Part shown: piece by piece, positions 50,110 through 59,180 of the stretch
How the letters are laid out: each line of letters starts with the position of its first letter
How positions within the stretch are numbered: the first letter of the stretch is position 1
DNA from: Bacteroidota bacterium
GTDB taxonomy: Bacteria; Bacteroidota; Bacteroidia; Bacteroidales; Cfx3-03
Direction: 5' to 3'
Length of the DNA: 64,000 nucleotides
Assembly: GCA_013390605.1 (NCBI GenBank)
Contig: JACAUB010000001.1
Coordinates: 4,204,675 to 4,268,674, forward strand
The notes under the pieces: model-generated
What the model was told of the DNA's origin: nothing
Seen by the model: the letters and a program-made list of their open reading frames with translations, nothing else
Database searches by the model: none
Position numbers and translations under genes: made by a program

Positions 50110-51093
50110 ATGAAAAGCAGGATTATTTTAATGGGATTAATAACTGTTATCATTCTCAGTTTTCAGTCGTGCACAAAAAACAATTCAAGTAAAAGCGGAC
50201 TTACCTCTGACGTAAATCTTTCATCAAACCTTACGGCAGCAGTGGCAGTTGTAGCATCCACTCAATTAAACAAAGCAAGTACTGCAGATATTCAAAGTCT
50301 GTCAGTAACTAATTTTGACAGCATTAAGCGTCATCATGGCCCCGATTATCTAGGGATGAGTGGTAATATGATGAAATTTAATATACCTCACATTTCATCA
50401 TGTGCTACCGTCACAGTTAGTGGATCAACTTTCCCAAAAACAATCACTATTGATTATGGTAGTGGATGTAATAATGGAAGAGGACCTAAGATGACCGGAA
50501 AAATTTTGATTACGATGTCTGACACACTGATAACAGCCGGATCTGTCAAAACAATTACTTATCAGAATGTTACTGTCGATAGTATGAAGATTGAATACAC
50601 AGGCACGATTAAAAATCTTGGTAAAAACGTCAATGGAAATTGGGTAATCTCGAGTAATTATACACAGAAGACAACGGGGCGAAATGGTGATGTTGTAGTT
50701 GAAACCTATTCAGATTCGATAGAATGGGTCAGTGGCTTTACCACTGCTGACAAATCGGACGATGTATTTTATAAAACAGGTTCGGGAAGTCTAACGGTCA
50801 ACGATGCAATTAAGTTTAACCGCACAATTACGAAACCACTTCTATATGATAGTAGTTGTGATTATATAAAAAGTGGTACTATCGTTTTAACAAAAGGAAC
50901 TGATACAATTGTTACTGATTATGGCGATGGTACATGTGATAGTGTAGCAACTGTTACAACAAACGGAACAACAGAAACAATTGATTTATCTACATTTAGA
51001 TTTCCTGATAATGGACATTTTGACCAAAATTGTCATGGAGGGGCGCATCATGGTCCCGGTTCAAATCAAGGTGGTTTTAAGTTCGGGTTTTAA
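50110..51093 (+). CDS. Lipoprotein of unknown function with His/Gly-rich tail
   Basis: 327 residues. The lipobox is FQSC with Cys21. A beta-rich body follows, with strand repeats such as GKILITMSDTLITAGSVKTITYQNVTV and GSGSLTVNDAIKFNRTIT. The last 30 residues are His/Gly-rich (HFDQNCHGGAHHGPG), a possible metal-binding tail. No family name is recognised. It follows the signalling receptor by 121 nt and may be a surface-exposed partner of it. Confidence 0.72.
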   Translation: MKSRIILMGLITVIILSFQSCTKNNSSKSGLTSDVNLSSNLTAAVAVVASTQLNKASTADIQSLSVTNFDSIKRHHGPDYLGMSGNMMKFNIPHISSCATVTVSGSTFPKTITIDYGSGCNNGRGPKMTGKILITMSDTLITAGSVKTITYQNVTVDSMKIEYTGTIKNLGKNVNGNWVISSNYTQKTTGRNGDVVVETYSDSIEWVSGFTTADKSDDVFYKTGSGSLTVNDAIKFNRTITKPLLYDSSCDYIKSGTIVLTKGTDTIVTDYGDGTCDSVATVTTNGTTETIDLSTFRFPDNGHFDQNCHGGAHHGPGSNQGGFKFGF

Positions 51094-51207
51094 TTCTCCT
51101 CATAATAATCTTTAATTATAACAGTACAAAACAGGTTTTTAAAAAGCACTTTTTTTCTCAAAGCAAATTCTCGCTGTCCCTGGCTGGTAACAGTGGGAAA
51201 AAGAAGA

Positions 51208-51239
51208 AGCCGATCCATCTGGATCGGCTATCTTTTTTT
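51208..51239 (+). terminator. Strong rho-independent terminator
   Basis: AGCCGATCC (51208-51216) pairs with GGATCGGCT (51221-51229), 4-nt loop, followed by ATC and seven T. It ends the sigma/FecR/receptor/lipoprotein unit and is the clearest terminator in the window. Confidence 0.92.
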
Positions 51240-51334
51240 ATTTACAGAAGATTTCATAATATGAAGTGTTAAGATCTGTAACTTTTCTAAATGATTCCGA
51301 TTATGCAATAATGAACTGATAAAGTTATAAAATT

Positions 51335-51342
51335 TACCTTTG
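51335..51342 (+). promoter_or_regulatory. -7 promoter element for the histidine phosphatase gene
   Basis: TACCTTTG matches TAnnTTTG exactly, 73 nt before ATG 51416 and about 95 nt after the terminator. No clear -33 TTTG is present. The rest of this 322-nt gap (51094-51415) holds only the terminator. Confidence 0.55.
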
Positions 51343-51415
51343 CACCAATTAAGTCATGATCATATCTACGCTAGAAAAAGCTGTATACTAATCGTGAATT
51401 TGAAAATATAAAAGA

Positions 51416-52045
51416 ATGACAAATATAAGCTCCTTAGCGCATAAAGAAATACCAACAACAACCATCTGTATTATCAGGCATGGCGAAACCGATTGGAATT
51501 CGCTTGGCAAACTTCAGGGAACCGAAGATATAGAGCTTAATGATTCAGGACGAGAGCAAGCCACCCAAACCGCTCGTTATTTTGAAACCGAACCTTGGGA
51601 TATTATGGTTTCTAGTCCACTAAAACGGGCTTATGAAACAGCCCAAATTATTGCTTCTCACCTTTCAATACCCACTATTCATGTAGTCGAAGAAATACGA
51701 GAACGTAGTTATGGTTCTGCTTCCGGACTATTACCTGAAGAACGCCGAACTCTTTTCCCCGATGGCGTCATCCCCGATCAGGAAGATTTTGAGCAATTAC
51801 GTCAGCGAGCAATGATTGGTTTAACAAAAATTGTTGAAACGTTTAAGAATAAGAAAATTATTGTTGTATCACACGGGGGACTTACCAATTCTATTTTATA
51901 TACACTTTCTGGTGGAGAATTCGGTAGTTTCAAAACTCGTCTCAAAAACGGATGCATTAATAGAATAACTTTTCAAAACAATCATTGGAAAGTTGTATTT
52001 TACAACAAAACTACCGAAGAATTATTGAGTCTAAAAAACATATAG
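51416..52045 (+). CDS. Histidine phosphatase (phosphoglycerate mutase-like)
   Basis: 209 residues. The catalytic RHG motif is IIRHGETDWNSLGKLQG, and the second active-site segment is SSPLKRAYETAQII. The distal catalytic His is in VVSHGGLTNSIL. The length is typical for the CobC/GpmB-type branch. Cytosolic phosphatase; substrate could be alpha-ribazole phosphate, a sugar phosphate or others. The corrinoid genes 5 kb away make a cobalamin role tempting, but nothing in the sequence proves it. Confidence 0.9.
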   Translation: MTNISSLAHKEIPTTTICIIRHGETDWNSLGKLQGTEDIELNDSGREQATQTARYFETEPWDIMVSSPLKRAYETAQIIASHLSIPTIHVVEEIRERSYGSASGLLPEERRTLFPDGVIPDQEDFEQLRQRAMIGLTKIVETFKNKKIIVVSHGGLTNSILYTLSGGEFGSFKTRLKNGCINRITFQNNHWKVVFYNKTTEELLSLKNI

Positions 52046-52384
52046 GCAAATAGATATGACAAATCTGAATCGATAATTATATGGGATGCTAATTTCAAAC
52101 TCATTTAACATTTAATCACTTATGTTTAGACTATTATCCTAGCATAATTATTTTTTAAATCAATCTCAGGTAGTTACTGAGGCTCTTCTTTGGTTCATAG
52201 ACCGAATCAAACACATAACTAAAACTCAAAAATGACTCATAAATGGAGGAAACTACTATTGATGTCTGTTTTACAATCTTCCATAAAGAAACTCATATAC
52301 CCTTTTCCGCTGGTTATTTTTATTTATACTGTTGATAACCATAGGATACAACCATGGGAAATCACTTCCATAGCTATAGGTATC

Positions 52385-52466
52385 TGCACCCCATCTGCAC
52401 CCCATATCCAGGGTATATCCACCCCTTATGCTCCTTTAAAGGGTGAATAACACCTGGATATACCCT
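52385..52466. repeat. GC-rich palindromic element of 11-bp units (copy B)
   Basis: Units starting TGC or TCC occur at 52385, 52396, 52407, 52418 and 52429, each 11 bp apart; the first two share CTGCACCCCAT in tandem from 52384. The right half is inverse: 52455-52466 perfectly complements 52410-52421, and a TTTAAA core sits at 52435-52440. It has the same plan as the element at 36014-36091 but little sequence in common. Confidence 0.72.
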
Positions 52467-52854
52467 AAATAAGATCTATGGATAGGGTACCTTTGGGATT
52501 TATTTTATATTTTCCATTGGAGCGATTTATGTTATTATCCAGCGGTAATAACAACATAGGAAAGAAAGACAATTATGGAAGCATCATTGAGGATTTACTT
52601 AGGCAAGAAGTCGGTATTATTGCAACTTTTTGGGTATTACACTAACATTATTCGCCTAAAATTGAAACAGGTTACGTGTTAACCTTTGTGCCATTTCTTT
52701 CTATAGAGACGATAACACAACGTCATTGAACGCGAAATTCTTTAAATTACCTTTCTATATAGATTATAAGGATGATCAAGCGATTATTTATTATATTTGA
52801 AGTTTGGTGATATTTACGAAAAAATTTCCGTTAAAAGGTTAACAAATGATATTC

Positions 52855-52893
52855 TTACAAAGATGAAAAAGGATACTCTTTTCATCTTTGTAA
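52855..52893. repeat. 15-bp perfect inverted repeat upstream of the PocR kinase
   Basis: TTACAAAGATGAAAA (52855-52869) and its complement (52879-52893) flank a 9-nt spacer, about 80 nt before ATG 52975. The right arm contains CATCTTTG, one base from the -7 consensus. It is a possible operator or 5'-leader hairpin; there is no T-tract for a terminator. Confidence 0.65.
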
Positions 52894-52974
52894 TTTAAAG
52901 ATTCACCAGAAAATATTTTTCATACATCATGTTGAAAGCACAAAAGGCAACATAATACCGTAATAAACAGCAAA

Positions 52975-55452
52975 ATGAATACCAATCCAGCCATTGAAAA
53001 CCTTCATACAGAAGTATTAGAAGACCTTCAGCTTGCTGATATCATTAACCTTGAAGAGATTCAATCATTACAAGATTTGTTTTCTGATGCTTTTGGTGTT
53101 GCTTCTATTATTACAGATCCTGATGGTACACCGATTACCAATCCCAGTAATTTCAGTCGGTTGTGTAATAATATTATTCGTAAAACTGAAAAAGGGTGTG
53201 CCCATTGCTATCAATCTGATGCAGCAGTTGGTCGTTATAGCCCTTTAGGGCCGATTGTACAAAAATGTCTGAGTGGAGGCTTATGGGATGCTGGCGCAAG
53301 CATTACAGTTGGTGGAAAACATATCGCCAACTGGCTCGTTGGACAGATTCGAAATGAAGAATTGGATGAACAACAAATGCTTTCGTATGCAGATGAAATA
53401 GAAACCGATAGGACAGAATTTATGGAGGCATTAAACGAAATTCCCATTATGCCTGTTGTACAGTTTCAAAAAGTAGCCAATATGTTATTTGCATTTGCAA
53501 ACCAGTTTTCTGAAAAAGCATATAACAATTTACAACTTAAAAAAGAAATTGCTGAGCGAGAGCTGGCTCGTAAGTTATTAGAAGAGAGTAAAGAATGGCT
53601 GGCGATTACACTTCAATCCATTGGCGATGGCGTAATATCTACTGATAAAAACGGATTGATTGTTAATATGAATCCAGTAGCAGAAGCCCTTTGTGGCTAT
53701 ACATTGGCAGATGCTATTCACAAACCCTTAACCGAAGTTTTTTATATTATTAATTCAGAAACCAAAGTAAAAGTCGATAACCCCGTTTTAAAGGTGTTAG
53801 AAAATGGACAAGTGATTAGCCTTGCAAACCATACTATATTAATTTCAAGAGATGGAACTGAATATCAGATATCTGACAGTGCCGCTCCTATAAAAAACAG
53901 AGAGGGTGTTATAACCGGTGTAGTGCTAGTCTTTTCTGATGTGACGAAGAAGTATGAAGCCGAAAAAAAACTAAGAGATAGTGAATGGGGATTAAAAGAA
54001 TCGCAAAAGATTGCCGGGTTAGGAAGTTATGTGCTAGATTTCAAAACAGGTTTATGGACCAGCTCTGAAATTATGGATTCAATCTTTGGTATTGATGCAA
54101 CGTATCAGAAATCAATAAAAGGGTGGCTAGAACTTATTCATCCCGATTGGCAAGAAAAGATGAACCAATATCTGACAAAAGAAGTTATTGAGAAACATCA
54201 AAGATTCGATATTGAATATAAAGTTATACGGAATAACGATAAACAGGAGATTTGGGTGCATGGGCTTGGTGAGTTATCTTTTGATAAAGAAAATAACCTC
54301 ATGTTTATGCATGGAACAATTCAGGACATTACCGAACGGAAAGAAGCAGAAAATCAACTACGACTTTTAAGCAGAGCAGTCGAGCAAAGTCCAGTAACCA
54401 TTGTAATAACGAATAAAGATGGTAATATTGAATATGCAAATCCTAAATTTACAGCAATAACAGGTTATACAATAGAAGAGATAAAAGGAAAGAATCCCCG
54501 TATTTTGAAATCGGGCAACCAGCCCAAAGAATTTTATGAAACGCTTTGGAATACAATATTGGCTGGCAAAGATTGGACCGGAGAGTTTCAAAATAAAAAG
54601 AAAAATGGCGATTCGTATTGGGAAAGTGCTGTAATATCTCCTCTTATAAATAGGAAGGGTGATATTACTTTTTTTATTGCCATAAAGGAAGATATTACTG
54701 AGAAGAAAAAGATGTTTGAAGAATTAATTGAAGCGAAAGAACATGCTGAAGAGAGCGACAAACTCAAAACTGCTTTTCTAAATAACATTTCGCACGAAAT
54801 ACGAACACCCTTCAACGGCATACTTGGATTCCTTTCATTAATACAAGATAAGGATTTATCTGAAGATGAGAAATCTGAATATATCCATATCATCAATCAG
54901 AGTGCTGATCGACTCATGAATACCATTAATGATATTGTAGAAATTGCACAAATCCAGGCGGGACAGATAAAACTGACTTTAGAAGAAACAGATATCAATA
55001 AATTAGTACAAGAACTTTTCGATAAATTTAAGGCTGATGTCGAAATAAAGGGAGTACAATTTATTCTAAATAACAAACTATCAAATACTGATTGTATTAT
55101 AAACACTGATTGGCCAAAACTAAATGAGGTACTCAATAGTCTGATTAAGAATGCTATAAAATTTACTGCAATAGGTTCAATCGAATTTAGTATTCAAAAG
55201 AATATTGATAGCGTAATATTTTCTATTAAAGACACCGGAATAGGTATACCTAAAGGCAATCAAAAGATAATTTTTGAACGATTTACTCAAGCTACTGTTT
55301 CCAGAATCAGACAATTTGAAGGTTCAGGATTGGGTCTTTCTATCGCAAAAGCATATGTTGAGATGCTGGGAGGAAAAATTTGGGTTGAGAGTGAAGAGGG
55401 AAAAGGATCAACGTTTTATTTTACAACACCTTATAATATTAGAGTTTTATAA
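52975..55452 (+). CDS. PocR-domain sensor histidine kinase with PAS repeats
   Basis: 825 residues, no TM helix. The PocR ligand-binding domain spans about 16-180, with the cysteines C64, C75, C78 and C98 in the CAHCYQ/PIVQKCLSGG region. PAS domains lie near 205-330, 335-460 and 465-585. HisKA H607 is in ISHEIRTPFNG, then HATPase with DTGIGI and GSGLGLS. PocR domains sense small molecules in corrinoid-linked pathways such as propanediol use. It faces the corrinoid operon end to end (102-nt gap), so a shared signal is plausible. Confidence 0.9.
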   Translation: MNTNPAIENLHTEVLEDLQLADIINLEEIQSLQDLFSDAFGVASIITDPDGTPITNPSNFSRLCNNIIRKTEKGCAHCYQSDAAVGRYSPLGPIVQKCLSGGLWDAGASITVGGKHIANWLVGQIRNEELDEQQMLSYADEIETDRTEFMEALNEIPIMPVVQFQKVANMLFAFANQFSEKAYNNLQLKKEIAERELARKLLEESKEWLAITLQSIGDGVISTDKNGLIVNMNPVAEALCGYTLADAIHKPLTEVFYIINSETKVKVDNPVLKVLENGQVISLANHTILISRDGTEYQISDSAAPIKNREGVITGVVLVFSDVTKKYEAEKKLRDSEWGLKESQKIAGLGSYVLDFKTGLWTSSEIMDSIFGIDATYQKSIKGWLELIHPDWQEKMNQYLTKEVIEKHQRFDIEYKVIRNNDKQEIWVHGLGELSFDKENNLMFMHGTIQDITERKEAENQLRLLSRAVEQSPVTIVITNKDGNIEYANPKFTAITGYTIEEIKGKNPRILKSGNQPKEFYETLWNTILAGKDWTGEFQNKKKNGDSYWESAVISPLINRKGDITFFIAIKEDITEKKKMFEELIEAKEHAEESDKLKTAFLNNISHEIRTPFNGILGFLSLIQDKDLSEDEKSEYIHIINQSADRLMNTINDIVEIAQIQAGQIKLTLEETDINKLVQELFDKFKADVEIKGVQFILNNKLSNTDCIINTDWPKLNEVLNSLIKNAIKFTAIGSIEFSIQKNIDSVIFSIKDTGIGIPKGNQKIIFERFTQATVSRIRQFEGSGLGLSIAKAYVEMLGGKIWVESEEGKGSTFYFTTPYNIRVL

Positions 55453-55554
55453 AGCATTGTCGATTCTAAAAAACGAAAAACTTCTTTCTTAATTTAAAAT
55501 TGTTTTGAAGTGATTTTGTCTTTAAAACTAGCTCAAATATATTTTTAGTTGGTT

Positions 55555-57348
55555 CTAGCCTGGACATATACTTTCAGGGTTTATTTTATCTGGAAAAAAT
55601 ATTGTAAATATTGTACCCTTACCAAGAATACTTGTGATGCTTATATTTCCATTGTGTTTTTCAATAAAATCCTTGCATAATAATAGACCTAGTCCAGTTC
55701 CCCCTTCATTAGCAGTTCCATTTCGCTTATAGATCACCTCTAATTGAAAGAGTTTCGCTATTTCACCTTCGGTCATCCCCATTCCCTGATCCTGAACCCA
55801 TAATGACACTCCTCCTTCAACCTTTTTCCCTCCAATAGTAATAACAGATAAAGGGTATGAAAACTTCAATGCATTTGATATTAGATTACGTAATATGGTA
55901 TGAAGCATTTCGTGATCTGAGTAAGCTATTAAAGTTTCAGGTATTTCATAATCCAATGAAATATTTTTAGCAACCGCTTTTTCCTTTAGCAATTCTATCA
56001 CGTCAATCACTACATTCCTTATAGAAATATGATCCGGATTAAATTGAATTCTTCCAGTTCTATTTCGAGCCCATTGTAAAAGATTCTTCAAAAAGTTAAA
56101 TGTAGTAATCCCAGCTTCATTAATACGTTTTAGAAAAGTTTTTCGTGTAGCATCATCGTATGTATCATATTCATCTAGCAACATTTCAACAAGGCTATTG
56201 ATCGAGCCCAGTGGACCGGTTAAGTCATGAGCAACAATGGAAAAAAAGCGATCTTTTAAAGCATTTATCTCTTCCAATTGCTTAGTGTAATAAACTAATT
56301 CAGTTTCTCTCAATTCAAGTTCGGTATACTTACGGGCATTAGAAATAGCCAATCCAATAACTCCGGCAAGCACATCTGCCAATCCATGATAATATTGCAT
56401 ATATTCGGGGAAGATCACATTGTAAACTTCAAATAAACCTAACTTGATATTTTGAAATATCACGTTTACCTTTAAACAATCATCTTGCGTAAACTCATTT
56501 CGTTTATCGTCATCGAGAAATAATTTCTCCTCACTTTCTTTTGAATAGATTCGCTCTCCCATTTTGCTATCCACCATAGGGGTATAGATAATTGAGCTTG
56601 GAGAAAAGAGCATGTTGATCAGATGAAATACTTGTTTCACTATTGCTTTTTCATTTGCCACTTTAACCAAATCGCCAATCTGATCAAATATCAAAGCATA
56701 ATCTGAGGTCTGACGAGTAATCTGAGATAAGCGATTATTCAAAAATTTCTTTTCATTTTCAAAACGCCAGTCCATGACGATCTGATTCAAAAAGAGTCTA
56801 AAGTGTTCCAATCCAACCGGAAGTATCTTCGTAGGCATATCCAAAAAAAGACCAAGAGCTTTTAACTTCTCTGTAGCATCAGGCATAATTCCTGTATCAA
56901 AAAGTAATAGCTTAGATGAACACTCTTTAAAAAACTGTTGAGCCATGGATTGATCAAATCCCCACTCACGGATTCTTGATTCAAAGTTTTTTAACCAACC
57001 TGGGGTAAGCAAATAATAACCTTGCGATATATAGAATAAAAGTAACTCTTTGCTGATGACCATTTCAAAACACTGTTCCACCAGCTTTACCTTGAGGTGT
57101 TGGATTGAATCATTAGCCAGTCTTTCAACAGCACTGGCAATACATGCGGATCCTATATAATGAAATGAAGTGTATTTATCTTTGTAAAGAGCTATCATTG
57201 CAGAGATCTCATCCACTCCAATAGGAGGGTGTCCACAATTGGAAACAAAAGGCTCTATTACAACATCTGAGATCTTTTCGCGATGAAGAATTTCTATGGC
57301 TTCTTCATGGAAAAAGTCGCAAATAAAAATACATAGCTTTTCATCCAT
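55555..57348 (-). CDS. Histidine kinase with N-terminal DUF1638-like domain and GAF-like domain
   Basis: 597 residues from ATG 57348; a TTG at 57366 would overlap further. The N-terminal part (about 1-195) matches DUF1638 with IEPFVSNCGHPPIG and the hallmark GYYLLTPGWLKNF. A GAF-like region follows (about 210-340), then HisKA with H374 in SIVAHDLTGPLGS and HATPase (NALKF, DQGMGM, GTGLGL). The start overlaps the URO-D gene by 8 nt. DUF1638 proteins usually stand alone near corrinoid methyltransferase genes; here the domain is the sensor input of a kinase. Confidence 0.83.
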   Translation of the reverse strand: MDEKLCIFICDFFHEEAIEILHREKISDVVIEPFVSNCGHPPIGVDEISAMIALYKDKYTSFHYIGSACIASAVERLANDSIQHLKVKLVEQCFEMVISKELLLFYISQGYYLLTPGWLKNFESRIREWGFDQSMAQQFFKECSSKLLLFDTGIMPDATEKLKALGLFLDMPTKILPVGLEHFRLFLNQIVMDWRFENEKKFLNNRLSQITRQTSDYALIFDQIGDLVKVANEKAIVKQVFHLINMLFSPSSIIYTPMVDSKMGERIYSKESEEKLFLDDDKRNEFTQDDCLKVNVIFQNIKLGLFEVYNVIFPEYMQYYHGLADVLAGVIGLAISNARKYTELELRETELVYYTKQLEEINALKDRFFSIVAHDLTGPLGSINSLVEMLLDEYDTYDDATRKTFLKRINEAGITTFNFLKNLLQWARNRTGRIQFNPDHISIRNVVIDVIELLKEKAVAKNISLDYEIPETLIAYSDHEMLHTILRNLISNALKFSYPLSVITIGGKKVEGGVSLWVQDQGMGMTEGEIAKLFQLEVIYKRNGTANEGGTGLGLLLCKDFIEKHNGNISITSILGKGTIFTIFFPDKINPESICPG

Positions 57349-58381
57349 TTCGAAGTGATTGTGCAATAGGGTAGCTTCCCCATTCGCGAGTAGCTTCAGA
57401 TATTGCCATTAAAACCTCTTCTTTTACTTGATAAGGAATTTCCCCATGATTATCGGAAAGAATAAAACCACCACCAACTGCAGCTTTCCCAATGGCTTCT
57501 TTTACCTTCTGTTCAGCCTCACTTACACTCCAACGACACATCTCTATGCCGTTCAAATTTCCAAGTAACGTAAATCTATGATTAGCAACTTTTTTTAATT
57601 CTGCTAAATCTTCAAGTGAACTCACACCAACTGTAGATGTTCCTAAACCTGCAAGATCGTCCATCACTGACAATGTGTGTCCCGATGCAAGATGGGTAGC
57701 CGTTGGGCCATTTATTTGAGTAAAGAGTTCATTGGCAATTGTAAACCCAGTTTTTCTTACCAGCGAAGGTTCTATCATGGTAGGTGAGGATAGAGGATCA
57801 AAGTAACAGATAGCCGTAGCTCCGGCTGCTAGTTGTGCATTTGCCCATTCAATGCAAAACGCTTTATTTAATTGCATTAATCGGTTAAAATGAATAGGGT
57901 AATGGTAAATCAATTCCAGATATTTATCAAAACCAAGTTGCATCACTGGAAGGGAAAAAGGCGACATGACTACACCGATAATTGGAACATGCTCATTGGT
58001 TGCTTTAATCAGCGAAGTAGCTTCAAGTACCTTATGCAAACATTTGCTATTTTTTACTATTGGTGCGTCAAGAGATAAAATCTTTTCAATAGATTGTATG
58101 ACCGGTTCGCCTGAGTTAGGGGGACCATCTTCCACATAAATTACCTCCCCTCCCCATGCTTCTACCTCTAACGGGGCATAAAAAAAGGTATAAAAACAGT
58201 CGTTCTGATATTTTTTTTGCATTGTTAGTTGTCCTTCAACAACATATTTAGCCTTCGAAAAGTAATCTTTGATAGACAATCCAAGCTCTTTTGCTCCATG
58301 CAAAGTGAGTAATAAGAAAAGAGGTACCCGATCTGGCTCTTTATGTCCAAGGGTAGTCAATACCCGCTCTAATGATGTCAT
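57341..58381 (-). CDS. MtaA-like (URO-D superfamily) methyltransferase-type protein
   Basis: 346 residues. It begins TSLERVLTTLGHKEPDRVPLF, the superfamily signature, and keeps the barrel pattern (VPIIGVVMSPFSLPVMQLG). In MtaA/MtbA the zinc ligands are HxCG and a late Cys; here these positions read THLASGHT and ILSDNHGEIP, so both cysteines appear replaced. It may not methylate thiols, or may be a sensory homolog. It lies 2 nt after the corrinoid protein and overlaps the kinase gene by 8 nt. Confidence 0.83.
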   Translation of the reverse strand: MTSLERVLTTLGHKEPDRVPLFLLLTLHGAKELGLSIKDYFSKAKYVVEGQLTMQKKYQNDCFYTFFYAPLEVEAWGGEVIYVEDGPPNSGEPVIQSIEKILSLDAPIVKNSKCLHKVLEATSLIKATNEHVPIIGVVMSPFSLPVMQLGFDKYLELIYHYPIHFNRLMQLNKAFCIEWANAQLAAGATAICYFDPLSSPTMIEPSLVRKTGFTIANELFTQINGPTATHLASGHTLSVMDDLAGLGTSTVGVSSLEDLAELKKVANHRFTLLGNLNGIEMCRWSVSEAEQKVKEAIGKAAVGGGFILSDNHGEIPYQVKEEVLMAISEATREWGSYPIAQSLRNG

Positions 58382-58383
58382 GA

Positions 58384-59031
58384 TTATTGTGTGTTGAGTG
58401 AAAAACTATCGATGATTTTAAGGGCATCGGCACCATTAAAGCCAACAGCATCGGCACCAACTTCTTTCCAGAGATTACTATCGAAGAAAAAGGGAGCACC
58501 ACCAACAATAATCTTTACATCTAAATCGATTAGTTGCTTCTTCAAATCTTTAATCTTCAGCGCAGATGGAAGCATTAAGGTAGAGACAAGCAATACTTTA
58601 ATTTTGTGTTTCTTTACCAACGCTACGACCTCCTCCACAGAAAGGCCATATCCAAAATCCATTAGCTCAAACCCGCTGGCGCGAAGCGATGAATAAATTA
58701 CACGTTTTCCAAGCTGGTGGTAATCGTGCAATACACAAATAGCAGTTAGCGGTTGATTTTTACGAAAAAAATGAAAAGCGGGTAATAGTTTATCAATTAG
58801 CTCCTCGCAAATACGACCACTCATATAAACTTGTGAAAGAGAATATCTCCCCATTTCCCATCCTCGTCCTATTTCTGCTAATGCCTTAACTACTAAAATA
58901 TTAATAACTTCAGTAAAAGAATATTCCTTTGATAAATTAATCAACAGTTCTTCTGCCTTTTTTTTATCCAGCAAAAGAAGAATACGTTCAAACTCACTCG
59001 ATAAGGTTTTCCATTTTTCAGAATTGTCCAT
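58384..59031 (-). CDS. Corrinoid (B12-binding) methyl carrier protein
   Basis: 215 residues. An N-terminal helical cap domain is followed by a Rossmann-like B12 domain with the lower-ligand motif DYHQLG (D-x-H-x-x-G), the loop VSTLMLPSA, and IIVGGAPFF. Such proteins carry methylcobamide between substrate-specific and MtaA-type methyltransferases. It is the first gene of the trio, 2 nt from the URO-D gene. No substrate-specific MtaB- or MttB-type gene is in the window. Confidence 0.88.
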   Translation of the reverse strand: MDNSEKWKTLSSEFERILLLLDKKKAEELLINLSKEYSFTEVINILVVKALAEIGRGWEMGRYSLSQVYMSGRICEELIDKLLPAFHFFRKNQPLTAICVLHDYHQLGKRVIYSSLRASGFELMDFGYGLSVEEVVALVKKHKIKVLLVSTLMLPSALKIKDLKKQLIDLDVKIIVGGAPFFFDSNLWKEVGADAVGFNGADALKIIDSFSLNTQ

Positions 59032-59180
59032 CTAAAAGTGATTTAAATAATTGTTAAAACGAAGTTTTATTATGATTTCGGAAAGACATCTCCGACATTC
59101 AATTTCCCAAAAACAAATTTAATATTTATTCGCTATATTAAAAATATTTCTTTACTAGTGAAAGGTAATAGATTAAAAAG

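Larger units (their letters stand above)
52046..52974. other. Long intergenic region before the PocR kinase
   Basis: A 929-nt AT-rich gap. Two structures stand out: an 11-bp-phased palindromic element (52385-52466) and a perfect 15-bp inverted repeat (52855-52893). An open frame of 72 codons at 52232-52450 runs through the palindromic element, with no family resemblance, and I do not call it a gene. No RNA gene is recognised. Confidence 0.6.

Noticed and set aside
52232..52450. A 72-codon open frame before the PocR kinase
   Set aside because: It ends inside the 11-bp-phased palindrome, whose tandem repeats generate its C-terminus; there is no family match.
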